Origin: Lineus longissimus
Lineage: Eukaryota; Nemertea; Pilidiophora; Heteronemertea; Lineidae
Direction: 5' to 3'
DNA: 64,000 nt
Assembly: GCF_910592395.1 (NCBI RefSeq)
Contig: NC_088322.1
Span: 15,495,431 to 15,559,430, forward strand
A model generated the notes under the pieces. That model worked only from the letters and a program-made list of their open reading frames with translations, searched no databases and was not told the DNA's origin. Of this stretch, positions 35,669 to 47,600 are shown piece by piece (the first letter of the stretch is position 1; every line of letters starts with the position of its first letter). The position numbers and the translations under genes were made by a program.

Positions 35669-38600
35669 CTATTTTCTAGCAAAGTTTGATTCCAAGGCTA
35701 CGTTAGTCCGTTGGATCTTATATCGATTCCGGCGTATTCGGTCCTCCACTGTGCTGTTTGCTGCATGTTCGGCCATCATGGGACTGTAAGAGAAGGAATT
35801 ATGATGAGTTTGGAATGGACAAAGTTATTGGGCAGCCGTCTGGAACAGTGTTCCTATGTATCCCAATGAGTATCTTCTGTTTGGTAGAGAGCAATATGAA
35901 TCAGCCCTGAGTATGACCAAACCTCCTAGCAAAAGTAAACAAACCAACACTTACTTGACAAAATCCGCCTCCTTCTCAGTCCTCTCCATGTATTCTTTCT
36001 CTTCCTTCGCGTCGTCTGCTCGATATTTGTCCACCTTTGTTTTCCGCTCTTCCTCCCAGTCTCGAGCATTCTGCATCATCTCACGTCGCTTCTCTTCCAA
36101 TTCCTCCTCACGAGTTCTGAAAGACGAATGCAGAGCATAAAATATGCAAAAAACAATGTCATGTTTGAAGTTCAAAGAAACTTACAGAAAAGCAGAACTG
36201 TGTTTTCTTGGTCAAATGTTGGTTCCTACTAGGGACAATCGATATCAATGAAGGACTTTACTAAATAAGTTATTTGTAAATCTTTCCATAATCTGCCCCT
36301 CTCATTCACCATTTGTTGGTACCAGTCTACAGTTACCAAGGCTACTTACTTCTTCTTCCTTGGAGGTGATCTTGAACTACTATTTGTACTTGACCTCCTT
36401 CTTCTTACTGGTGATCTTGACCTTTTTTTCATAGGTGATCTCGATGTGCGACGTGATCCTTTTCTCACAGGTGACCTTGATCTTTTCCTTACAGGTGACC
36501 TAGCCTTTCTAGCTGGTGACCTTGACCTCCTCCTAACTGGCGACCTTGAACTCCTCCTAATTGGTGACCTTGACCTTCTCTTAACTGGCGACTTTGATCT
36601 TCTCTTCACTGGCGATTGCAACCTCCCAACAGGTGACCGTGACCGTCTCCGAAACGGTGACCGCCTCCGAGCAGGTGACCTTGACCTTCTCTTGACAGGT
36701 GACCGCGAGGGTTGTCTTCTCGGCGACTTTGATCTCCTTCGTACAGGTGACCTTGACTTTCGCCTTGGAGCAGGTGACCTCGGCTTACTTCCTGATGGCC
36801 TTGACCTTTTCTTACCAGAGTCCTCACTCTTTTGTTTTAATGATGAGTTTTCACTTTTTTCCTTCTTTTGCTTTAGAATTTCGAGGTATTTCTTTGTTAT
36901 GTCATCATCAGAATCCGAGTCACTAGAACCAGATTTTTTCTTATGTTTCTTCTTTTTGTGTTTATGTTTTGAGGAGGATTTGCCACTTCTACTAGAGGCC
37001 TTTTTTGATTTGAGAATTTGAAGATATTTAATGACAAGTTCATCATCAGAATCCGAGTTGCTAGAATCACCTGATTTCTTTTTGTGCTTCTTTTGCTTGT
37101 GTTTTTCACTTTTCTTCTTTGCCTGCATCATCTCAAGCTGAAACAAAGCAGCAAAACAAGGGACAATGATCTTTATTTCGTACAAGAAATTGCGGATGAC
37201 AGACCCCCAGTCTAGACGCAATTATTGGACTTATAGCGCATTTACGGGGTTGCAACTATTTTGCTTTATAGTGTCACCAGGAAAGAAAAGCATGCGACCT
37301 TACGCCGATCTATTAGTATAAAGTGATAATTGGAAGGTATATAGTAGGAAATAGCAATAAAATAATCATTCCATGTCGTCTTTTGAGGGCATTTTTGATT
37401 GTAAAAAATATATGTGTACGTCACCGGAGTCTCTGCAATGATTAATTTCATCACAGCAGTCTCGCGCAAGTAGAAGTTATTTACCTATTAGTTCTTCACT
37501 TATTAGTCTGGCGGAAAGCCAGACAGTTTCCATTACGATTTCACTACGATGTTTGACCAGAAGGAGCAGTGCGCGAGATATGCTAATGAGCAGACTTCCC
37601 TCGCTTGAGTTTCGGAAGAATGTTCCATATCGCGCTAAGCTGACCACTGCTGACCATGACAGGCGTGCATTGGACTGGTACAGGTTGGAACTGAACATTG
37701 AATATGCTGGTGGTGACGCTTTCTGATGAGAAGTTGGTCGTGACTGATGCAGTATCCTTGGACTTGTCCATAGCATCGTTCAATCATTGCTCTCTGAGCT
37801 GGCTTGATTCTGTACTTACCCAAATACTGAGACCAAATGCCTGTTGACTGTGCTTTAAGAGAGACTGGCGCCATGCCTAGTCTCTCTTAAAGCACAGTCA
37901 ACAGACACCAACCCCCTCAGATTCAGAAACCACAAACGCCCAACCCTTCCTGCTACCTTAATACATCTGGGTTCGCAAAATGAAACCAGAATTTTAAGGG
38001 GATGGGTATGACTCATTGAACCTACTCACATTTTTCTGTAGTTGTTTCATCTTAACCGGATTCTGCAGTAATTTCTTGCGTTCGTTCTCCTCACGTCGTC
38101 TGATAGCGAATAACGGGTCTTCCCTCATCTTCGCATTCATGTCCATCTGGATACGTGAGGAGATCGCTTCCTCATCAAATAACGCACCAGGAACGACTGC
38201 AGGATATTAAAAAATATGTTGATTTTTCATTATTGATAATTCCTTTCATCAAATACCACTCATTTTGAAATATTTTATGAACATAAATGAAATCTCAATA
38301 CATTGGTAAGTGCAATCTGCAAATGTTGCTTTGAATGCATATGTTTCCATGGTTACAAGAACTCACCTTTCTTCTCCGCCTGAGGAACATCATCCTCAAA
38401 ATCTTTCAAACTAGTGATTTTCTTTCCCAGAAGGTATTCTTCTCGATCCGGCTTGTGACCTTTATACATCCAGTCAACCTTTCTGCCATCAGCTTGGCTG
38501 CAAGGCAAAAACATGCATTTTGAAACAGGCTGTGCCAATGAAGTCTATAATATCAGTTTAGTGCCTGAAATGATGAATCTGCAGATCCGTTATTGATCGT

Positions 38601-38696
38601 GATATTTTTCTTACCCTGATTTCTCACGGAGTAACTGTCGTATCTTTCTCTCCTCCTCTGTGTCGGCTCTCTCAAACTTCTTCTCCATTGTCAAAC
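35669..38696 (-). CDS. CWC25: CWC25 spliceosome-associated protein, N-terminus missing
   Basis: Exons in transcript order: 38615-38696, 38367-38497, 38030-38196, 36350-37137, 35955-36116, 35669-35783, all phase-consistent with GT..AG borders. CWC25 joins the activated spliceosome to promote the first splicing step. Matches to the family: DWMYKG...REEYLLGKKI; REDPLFAIRRREENERKK; NPVKMKQLQK; an RS domain of about 260 codons with many SPVRRRS/SPARRRS units; the EELEEKRREMMQNARDWEEE block; and the C-terminus EDRIRRNRYKIQRTNVALES. The deeply conserved first exon (GGGDLNLKKSWHP-type) is not found. The first exon seen starts mid-codon, with its first Met at 38688. The model gives about 480 residues without that exon, against 425 in human CWC25; the RS domain is longer here. 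Either the 5' exon lies beyond the satellite or the protein starts at this Met. Confidence 0.9.
37841..37904. repeat. Perfect 26-bp hairpin
   Basis: Arms 37841-37866 and 37879-37904 are exact inverse copies (CTGTTGACTGTGCTTTAAGA plus GAGACT), around the 12-bp loop GGCGCCATGCCT. It lies in the CWC25 intron between the 38030 and 37137 exons. A small foldback transposon remnant is likeliest. Confidence 0.9.
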
Positions 38697-39066
38697 CTGG
38701 AAAAGTTGAGGATGAATGAATCCATCATACAGCACTTGAAAGACAATTCCTAAACTGACAAGCCAGCTTCCAGTTGTATCCGGGAATCTGGAATGCTGTC
38801 AAAATCACCTTGGATATTTTTGGCTCATTAACTGATGACTATGCCAGCCAGCCAAAGCCAAGGCAAAGAGCAGGTACAGACAGATAGAATGAGGTAGGCA
38901 ACCAAGAACAAACGGGTGACCCAGCATTGTAAACAGATGGTCAGCATGACTCCAGAGTGGGACACATGTAAGATCAGGTAGTCTTCCAGAAGATACCAGT
39001 GCAATTGCCAAGAGCGTGAAGACATAAAGACAGTCAGTCTCAAAGGCACAACCTGTCTTCAGTTGT
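38697..39066. other. Upstream of first visible CWC25 exon, no gene seen
   Basis: No frame on the minus strand resembles the CWC25 N-terminus. A strong minus-strand donor (ACTTTAAC|GTGAGTTAAT), near 39640, could end a non-coding first exon. Confidence 0.5.
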
Positions 39067-39424
39067 CAGGGCCGTATTTAGAGGGGGGGCAGGGGGGGCA
39101 GCTGCCCCCCCTGTGCAATAAATGTTGAAAAAAAAATTTTCAGACAGTAATAAAAAGACAAACTAATCTTAGCCATAGCTTTACCAGCATGATAGCAGCA
39201 TATGGATATCAGATGTTATCAACTCAGGTGCAACCCTTATAATCTGACCAGTCCATGTGCCCTGACCCTAGTCTTCAAAAAAGTGCCAAGTGGTCCTTTT
39301 TTAGAGTAAAAATACTATTGATTCACACTTCCAAATGCCAGGAAAATGCCATTTCAGACCTTTTATTTTCAAATTTTTCTGGGGGAGGCCCCCCAGACCC
39401 CCCCTTTCAAAGTTTGTGAGGGAT
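39067..39424. mobile_element. Truncated transposon with G/C-run palindrome
   Basis: Opens with CAGGGCCGTATTTAGAGG and a perfect 20-bp palindrome at 39092-39111 (seven G, CAGCTG, seven C). It ends near CTGGGGGAGGCCCCCCAGAC, then CCCCC. Similar openings are common in hAT-like short elements of marine invertebrates. No matching inverted right end was found, so it appears incomplete. Confidence 0.55.
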
Positions 39425-40185
39425 TGAGTTTCGTCCGAAAATAGATAACTGTTTGCACACAATGGCACTGGAGCCTTTGGATGTACACTTTAACGGGTCA
39501 TTGTCGGACATCAGTTCGCCTAGAAAACCAAAGGAATTGAAGGATTCATTGAACTCATCAACGCATCATTAGTTTTCAGTGAAGTGCAACTGTATTCCTA
39601 GGTTAATCACTTTGGTATATAGAGAGTAAGATTACAATTAACTCACGTTAAAGTTTGAGTTCCGGGGAGGTAGCGTTGTCAGTACGTTGGTTTAGGGGCG
39701 CAATCACCTAGCTTATAGCGAGCAATTAGTACACTAAGATTTCAGTGATTAACATAATAGTTGCAAGTATTTGGCATTTTAGACTCATATTTCGTGCTAT
39801 AATAACTACGTTGTAAACATAATGCTCAAAATTGATTCATGAAAAAGTTGTTAGGGCAATATCAAGCAAGCAGTAATGGAAAAAAGTGTAATTCCATTAA
39901 CTGAATATTGTTTTTAGACACTATAACATTTTAGGCCTACTTTTCCGTAAACCACGAGAACAATGTATGTGAAAAAAACAACACATATAAGTGAGGCGCC
40001 GAGTATACAGTAATTGTAAGGTAAAGAAAAGCTCGGTCTCTAAAGTCTGGAGGTCCGGAGTCCGTAACTGTGACGGTCACGAGAGTGGCTTGTCCTTACG
40101 GATAGATCGAGAGGGCGGTTTGGGGTTCCGCCGACGGTGCTCGCATGCATTGGTCGTATCCCCGAAACCTTTACAACGCGAACAA

Positions 40186-40537
40186 AGCTCGTGGCATCCC
40201 TGACGGTATAGGAATTGACGGTGAGGTAACAAAAAATCTCGTGGCATCCAATGACGGTATAGGAATTGACGGTGAAGGATCTCGTGGCATATCGGATGCG
40301 CATCCGAAGACGGTAAGGGAATTGACGGTGAAGGATCTCGTGGCATATCGGATGCGCATCCGAAGACGGTAAGGGTATTGACGGTAAAGGATCACGTGGC
40401 ATATCGGATGCGCATCCGAAGACGGTAAGGGAATTGACGGTGAAGGATCTCGTGGCATATCGGATGCGCATCCGAAGACGGTAAGGGAATTGACGGTAAA
40501 GGATCTCTTGGCAAATCGGATGCGCATCCGAAGACGG
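40186..40537. repeat. 56-bp tandem repeat with internal palindrome
   Basis: AAGACGGTAAGGGAATTGAC, GGTGAAGGATCTCGTGGCAT and ATCGGATGCGCATCCG repeat at exactly 56-bp spacing about five times. Two shortened units lie to the left. Each full unit holds CGGATGCGCATCCG, a perfect 14-bp palindrome that stays intact even where the unit around it varies. The long minus-strand frame here is repeat-encoded. Confidence 0.95.
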
Positions 40538-40619
40538 TTTTATATACATATATATATATTATATAAATTTTAGTTTTACACTATTATGTAAGTGCAAGCT
40601 CTAGTGAGCTCACACAACT

Positions 40620-43449
40620 GTTTGACAGTCCTGGCTCCTCCATCGTGCTGACAACATGATGAGAGAAATGAGACAGTCACAGCCAGGCAAAATAAGTCTT
40701 GGCTGCTCTGCCAAGTTGTCAACATGGTTAGAGAGATGAGGCAGTCACAGCCAGGCCGAATCAGTCCTGGCTGCTCCACCGTGTTGACAACATGATGAGA
40801 GAGATGAGGAAGTCACAGCCAGGCCGAATCAATCCTGGCTGCTCCACCGTGCTGACAACATGATGAGAGAGGTGAGGAAGTCACAGCCAGGCCGAATCAA
40901 TCCTGGCTGCTCCACCGTACTGACAACATGATGCGAGTGATGAGACAGTCACAGTCAGGCCACATCAATCTTCGCCGCACTGTCTAGTTGTTAATATGGC
41001 GAGAGAGATGAGACAGTCACAGCCAGGCCGAATCAGTTCTGGCTGCTCCACCGTGTTGACAATAATTATGGTGAGAGAGATGAGACAGTCACAGGCAGGC
41101 CAAATCAGTATTAGCTGCTCTGCCAAGTTGTCAACATCGTGAGACAGATGAGATAGTCACAGCCAGGCCGAAACAGTCCTGGCTGCTCCACCGTGTTGCC
41201 AACATGATGAGAGAGATGAGACAGTCACAGGCAGGCCACATCAGTCTTCGCCGCACTGCCTAGTTGTTAATATGGTGAGAGAGATGAGACAGTCACAGCC
41301 AGGCGAATCAGTCCTGGCTGCTCCACCGTGTTACCAACATGATGAGAGCGATGAGACAGTCACAGCCAGGCCACATCAGTCTTGGCTGCTCTGCCAAGTT
41401 GTTAACATGGTGAGAGAGATGAGACAGTCAGAGCCAGGCCGAATCAGTCCTGGCCGCTCCACCGTATTGACAACATGATGAGAGAGATGAGACGGTCACA
41501 GCCAGGCCACATCAGTCTTGGATGCTCTGCCAAGTTGTTAACATGGTGAGAGAGATGATGAAGTCACAGCCAGGCCGAATCAGTCCTGGCTGCTCCACCG
41601 TGTTACCAATATGATGAGAGAGATGAGACCGTCACAGTCAGGCCACATCAGTCTTGTTGGCTGCTCTGCCAAGTTGTCAAGATGATGAGAGAGATGAGAG
41701 ACAGTCGCAGCCAGGCCGAATTAGTCCTGGCTGCTCCACCGTGTTGCTGACATGCTGAGATAGATGAGACAGTCGCAGCCAGGCCAGATCAGTCTTTGCT
41801 GCTCTGCCAAGTTGTCAACATGGTGAGAGAGATGAGACAGTCGCAGCCAGGCCGAATTAGTCCTGGCTGCTCCACCGTGTTGCCAACATGCTGAGATAGA
41901 TGAGACAGTCACAGCCAGGCCAGATCAGTCTTTGCTGCTCTGCCAAGTTGTCAACATGGTGAGAGAGATGAGGAAGTCACAGCCAGGCCGAATCAGTCCT
42001 GGCTGCTCCACCGTGCTCCCAACATGATGAGAGAGATGAGACAGTCACAGCCAGGTCACATCAGTCTTCGCCGCACTGCCTAGTTGTTAATATGGTGAGA
42101 GAGATGAGACAGTCACAGCTAGGCGAATCAGTCCTGGCTGCTCCACCGTGTTACCAACATGATGAGAGCGATGAGATAGTCACAGCCAGGCCAGATCAGT
42201 CTTTGCTGCTCTGCCAAGTTGTTAACATTTTGAGAGAGATGAGACAGTCAGAGCCAGGCCGAATCAGTCCTGGCCGCTCCACCGTATTGACAACATGATG
42301 AGAGAGATGAGACAGTCACAGCCAGGCCACATCAGTCTTTGCTGCTCTGCCAAGTTGTCAACATGGTGAGAGAGATGAGACAGTCACAGCCAGGCCGAAT
42401 CAGTCCTGACTGCTCCATCGTGTTGCCAACATGATGAGAGAGATGAGACAGTCACAGCCAGGCCACATCAGTCTTCGCCGCACTGCCTAGTTGTTAATAT
42501 GGTGAGAGAGATGAGACAGTCACAGCTAGGCGAATCAGTCCTGGCTGCTCCACCGTGTTACCAACATGATGAGAGCGATGAGATAGTCACAGCCAGGCCA
42601 GATCAGTCTTTGCAGCTCTGCCCAGTTGTTAACATTTTGAGAGAGATGAGACAGTCAGAGCCAGGCCGAATCAGTCCTGGCCGCTCCACCGTATTGACAA
42701 CATGATGAGAGAGATGAGACGGTCACAGCCAGGCCACATCAGTCTTGGCTGCTCTGCCGAGTTGTTAACATGGTGAGAGAGATGATGAAGTCACAGCCAG
42801 GCCGAATCAGTCCTGGCTGCTCCACCGTGTTGCCAACATGATGAGAGAGATGAGACCGTCACAGCCAGGCCACATCAGTCTTGTTGGCTGTTCTGCCAAG
42901 TTGTCAACATGATGAGAGAGATGAGACAGTCGCAGCCAGGCCGAATCAGTCCTGGCTGCTCCACCGTGTTGCCAACATGCTGAGATAGATGAGACAGTCA
43001 CAGCCCGGCCAAATCAGTCCTGACTGCTCCACCGTGTTGCCAACATGCTGAGATAAATGAGACAGTCACAGCCAGGCCAGATCAGTCTTTGCTGCTCTGC
43101 CAAGTTGTCAACATGGTGAGAGAGATGAGGAAGTCACAGCCAGGCCGAATCAGTCCTGGCTGCTCCACCGTGCTGCCAACATGATGAGTGAAATGAGACA
43201 GTCACAGCCAGGCCAGATCAGTCTTTGCTGCTCTGCCAAGTTGTCAACATGACGAGAGAGATGAGACAGTCACAGCCAGGCCGAATCAGTCCTGGCTGCT
43301 CCAGCGTGTTGACAGCATGATGAGAGAGATGAGACAGTCACAGCCAGGCCACATCAGTCTTGGCTGCTCTGCCAAGTTGTCAACATGGTGAGAGAGATGA
43401 GACAGTCACAGCCAGGCCACATCAGTCCAGTTGTTAATATGGTGAGAGA
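40620..43449 (+). repeat. 68-bp satellite, long array (~2.8 kb)
   Basis: About 41 units of 68 bp. Two types alternate: A with GGCCGAATCAGTCCTGGCTG and CTCCACCGTGTTG, B with GGCCACATCAGTCTTGGCTG and CTCTGCCAAGTTG. This makes a 136-bp dimer. A rarer third type has CTTCGCCGCACTGCCTAGTT. Segments near 42060 and 42470 are near-identical over several units, pointing to recent block duplication. The right end is interrupted by transposon copy 2. Confidence 0.97.
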
Positions 43450-44128
43450 GGTCTCGTTAGGGAGTTTTTCCCAAATGTACTCGATGATGACGTGCCCCAT
43501 TAACAGGACGTAACATCTATTTTAAAATGCGTTTCCAAAGTGAATGAATGAGGACAACCCATTTGTGTCGTATATCACTGGAAACGCCCGATTCCCGTGA
43601 TTCTGCAGGATGTTAAATCGGGCATTTTATTTCTTTAAATAAATCATAAGCGTCGCATTTGCTCCTAGCTCTGTTCACCATCGCAAATGGCAATATTGCC
43701 AATTGGGCCGGACAATCACGAAAAACCCCAAATATTATACATTTCTTCCTGAATAATTCTTACAGTGACCATTCTCCCATGAAAGACAGTTGCTTACGCT
43801 ACACAAAAATATAAAAAAATCGAGGGTCAACCATTGAACTTTTGAGATATGTTGAATTTTGCACAAATCAGCGAAAAACGCACCAACTGGCACCGGACGG
43901 CATTTCAACACGGGGCCGACGCACATCCCCAGTTCAGTGTACACATACGTCGGCAACAACAGTAAAATGCGTAGTTTCTTGTTAGTCGCTTATTGAGTAG
44001 CGCTCTAGGTTTCAGAAACTCTAAATAACATGTCTTTGCCAAAACAATTGTTAAATTAACACTGGCATACTGTGAAAACCTAGAAATCATTGATTTTTTA
44101 GGAACTACAAAAAATTCCTAATGTGACC
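43450..44128 (+). mobile_element. Non-autonomous DNA transposon, copy 2
   Basis: Starts GGTCTCGTTAGGGAGTTTTT and ends AAAAATTCCTAATGTGACC. The interior is a near-copy of 33205-33904 in the same direction. It appears to have inserted into, or to border, the 68-bp satellite (the left flank is a satellite GTGAGAGA). It lacks a short stretch present near the right end of copy 1. Confidence 0.88.
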
Positions 44129-44133
44129 TTTGT

Positions 44134-44290
44134 ACATTCACCAAGCGTCGTCAATGGTGGCCATTGTCGTCAAGCCTCACTCGACCTACTGTCTCTGCCA
44201 CAGTTGGCCTTGCAACAATTTCAGCGGGTGCATGTAAATTGGACATTTGGCCCGGGGCCCGGGATATTGGTGCGAAACTGGATAGAACGA
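44134..44290 (+). promoter_or_regulatory. Conserved block upstream of DAP, shared with 56043
   Basis: ACCAAGCGTCGTCAATGGTG ... AAGCC.CACTCGACCTACTG is about 84% identical to 56043-56098. A second part with TGCATGTAAATT and GGCCCGGGGCCCGGG also corresponds to 56131-56165. It lies about 360-510 bp before the DAP start codon. It may be a dispersed transposon or a promoter/first-exon element. Confidence 0.4.
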
Positions 44291-44649
44291 AAATACAGAC
44301 TGAAAACTTTTAGCATTGACGTTACCTGCAGATCCGAATAAGCTCAGTAAGCCTCAGACCAATACTTCGTCCCCACTTCGTCCCCAACAAAGTAAACCTA
44401 AACCTTCAATACTTTGGTAATAAAATAGCAGTAATTGTCATACTTATATTGTTTTATGTGTATTTCATTGAATAGTTATGCTTTTAAAGAAGGGAAATGG
44501 TATTTCAATGTGTGCACTCTTCTTTGTTTCGGTTGAAAGTTTCAGATTTGCAACTTACACGCACCCTATGCAACGTAGTAGATAAAATTTGTCCAAAGCA
44601 AAACAATATTTTGCCATCAAATTCACCCCGTTGTGCTCATTCAGAGATT

Positions 44650-47600
44650 ATGTCAGACGCTCCACCAGATAAAGAGCTGAAGGCTGGTCATGCCCCAGCC
44701 GGTAAGTGGTGCAGAAATATCAGAAACTTTGAGAAATTTAGAGAATTCTTTTTGACAAAAAAGAAACATTAACTTAACAAAAGCCAGTTCAATGAGATGG
44801 CAGTGCATGACCATGACAGTCACAGTATATGAGTATGTTTATTGATTATCTTTAGAGAATTGTAGAGCTCACCTACTGGGTTTTCCCAGGCCCCTTTTTT
44901 TCAAGGGTGGCACTGGTAGGAGCCAGTAAAAGGCCTAGTTTAGAAAAGCCATGCAACAAAGTCAAAGCAGCAGAAAACCATGAGTGACCATGTGCTGGTC
45001 GCACACCACACCTGTACTTTTGTTCTTTGTGTCCAAAATCTTTTTTTTTTGCTCTGAAGAGCCACCTCCTATGTGATGTGAACTACATTGACACTTCCTC
45101 TTCTCGCTGCAGTAAAAGCTGGAGGTAAACGCATCACTCAACATAAACATGAAAAACCTGCTGAAATGACCAAGGAGGAAGTTGAGGAGTTTGGACCCCC
45201 TGAGTAAGTCACCTCTCTATCAGTATCAAGGACAACCTCTCTAGTAAGGACACGGGTTTTGGTCTCAAATTAGTTGTTTCTATTCGATTTGATCTTGCTA
45301 ATCTGGGCACCAATTGTCAGTCCTGAGCTTGTACTAGGAAAGGTTCTACCGTACATACACTCCGGATCAATGCTATTTTCCATTGATATACTGGTATTAT
45401 TTTGAAATATATATTGTGTATCCACATTTGACATTGAGTTGAAGAGAAAGCTAACCCTTTGATTGGTCAGGATACAATATAAAAGACATAAATGAAAAAC
45501 TTACTTTTGGAATATCAATCTGTCTTGGTCCTGAATGTGAAATGCCTCTGTTTTCCAGCCAGCCTAAGCCAGACTTGCATAAACAAGAGCTAGTGATAGG
45601 TGGTGCTCAGGTCAAGGTAAGGATGACCCCTCCCCCATCCCAACCACCAAACAACCATTCTCCATCAAAGTAGACTTATTGCCTTCCCTTCATAAGCTTT
45701 CAAGAATTTGTTAGGCAAAAGAACTTGAGGATTGGTTCCCAATGGTGTATTTCTAAATTTAAGATTTCATTTGTTTAACACTTTGTACTATATCAAATTT
45801 ATAGGACCTAAGATTACCTCCATCTAAATAAATCTAAGAAACTTTCAAAATTTACATATCTCAAAATATTTTGCCTAACCGATTTTTCACCAAGTTTTAT
45901 TAAAAGATATATTTTGGTAACTTCATGATAGTGAAGCGTTTGCTTGGCATGCTTTGTGTCTGCATGTATTTTTGCTTCAGTGAAGGGTGTTTTCATTTTG
46001 ATTCATTTGAATATCTCATTTCAAAATATAACATCGATATTTCTATTGATTCATCACTCGTGGTGTTGTAATTTTCTTTGTTATTTTGTTGTGCGTTTTA
46101 CCTTATCATTCACTGGGCACTGAATGTTGGGCACAAAGTAGAACTATTTATCCTTCAAGGACTGAGGTTTTTTAAAAGGATATTTCAAAATAGAATAAAT
46201 CATGAAGCCATGAAGTGCCCGACATGAGCTTTCCAGTAAGTGATTATGGCAGACTTTTCTCAACATTTTTGGTGAATTACTGTTTCTCTTCATTTCAAAA
46301 AAAAAAGTTACTGTCAGTCCTTAGAAGAAGTAAAACGGTGCCTTCGTCACATTATCATTCTGTTTAAATCTTTTCCACAGGGTGACAGAGAATTCCAGGC
46401 AGAAGCGGTCAAAGCCTACCACACCGCCCCACAGCCTACGCGAGAAAAGCCCCACAATACCCCTGCCGCTCAAATACACCAACCTGCAAAACATTAGACT
46501 TCATGGTAGGCTATGAGGGATCAGGGGTCGTGGCCTTGATCTCTGTTTGTTACGTATCTGAGAGAAAATAAATACGGCCCAGATCCCAACGTGGCGATTG
46601 TGGTTCCATGCTGATAAGATGATAATGAGTACCTAGAATAAACGTACACAGTGAAGTTGGTTTCAATAGATTTGTAGGACTTGAAAAATGAGGCCAGGTG
46701 GTGCCAGGTCTCTTTCTCTCACCATATTCGCCCATAATAAGTCAACTACGAGGACAGTAGAGCATCTCTGTTGATAAGGCTTACCTTGGGGTTGATAAAT
46801 GCTGTCTTGATTACTGAGGTGTCTTGATTAAAGAAGTCGCAATTTGTATGGAAATTATTGCCTCGGAACCAAAATAGTGTCCTTATTAGAGAGGTTGTCC
46901 ACAAAGGGAGGTTCAACTATAAATACAAGGTTCACCTATCCATACAGATGATACACCCAGCCTATGCTTGTTATTGGAGACAATTCCTTGCTGCGCTTGC
47001 TAATCAAAATTCATCCTCTTTTCCCTTTTAAGTGGCACTCTTCCTCAAAAACCATGTGCCTTTTCATTCATTATTGCTCTTTTTGACTTCATTGATTGAT
47101 AACAGCAGATGTAATGATTTTGATAAGAGCTACTGGCTTGTTTTTACGACCTTGTAAGCTTGTAGCAGGAATTAACTATCATTGATTTATAGACGGAGCT
47201 CTCACAGTAACAATCTAATCACCTGTGGCAGGTGTTCAGAATAGAATGTTACTAACTGTATACAAGCCATTGTGTGTGGATGGTTACCTTTCAAAAGTCA
47301 TGCTATTGGACGAAATACCCTGGTCTTGTAGTCAATCATTCTTCCCTTCTATAAGCCCATGTGGTTTGTACCATAGGCCTATAAAGAGGCCGACTCTGGT
47401 AAAGGCCCTGTAACAGGAAGATTGCATGTTTTTCAGTATACTGCATGGTTTACTTTGAATTGAAACAATGATTGTTTGCAGATGGGGGCAGATATCATAC
47501 GTTAAGTGTACATGTCATTGGTTGCTTTGGCCATCCTGGAGTCGAGGCACATCGCTTTTGGTACTTTCTTGTGCAAAATCTCACTCTGCCAGTTTGTTCC

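Noticed and set aside
36446-37021. 191-codon plus-strand frame rich in GDLDLLLTGD
   Set aside because: Antisense shadow of the CWC25 RS domain; RS codons read backwards give this pattern.
37477-37874. Overlapping minus-strand frames in a CWC25 intron
   Set aside because: No splice agreement with the CWC25 exons and no resemblance to any family.
40040-40549. 169-codon minus-strand frame
   Set aside because: Encoded by the 56-bp repeat; repeated peptide with no domain.
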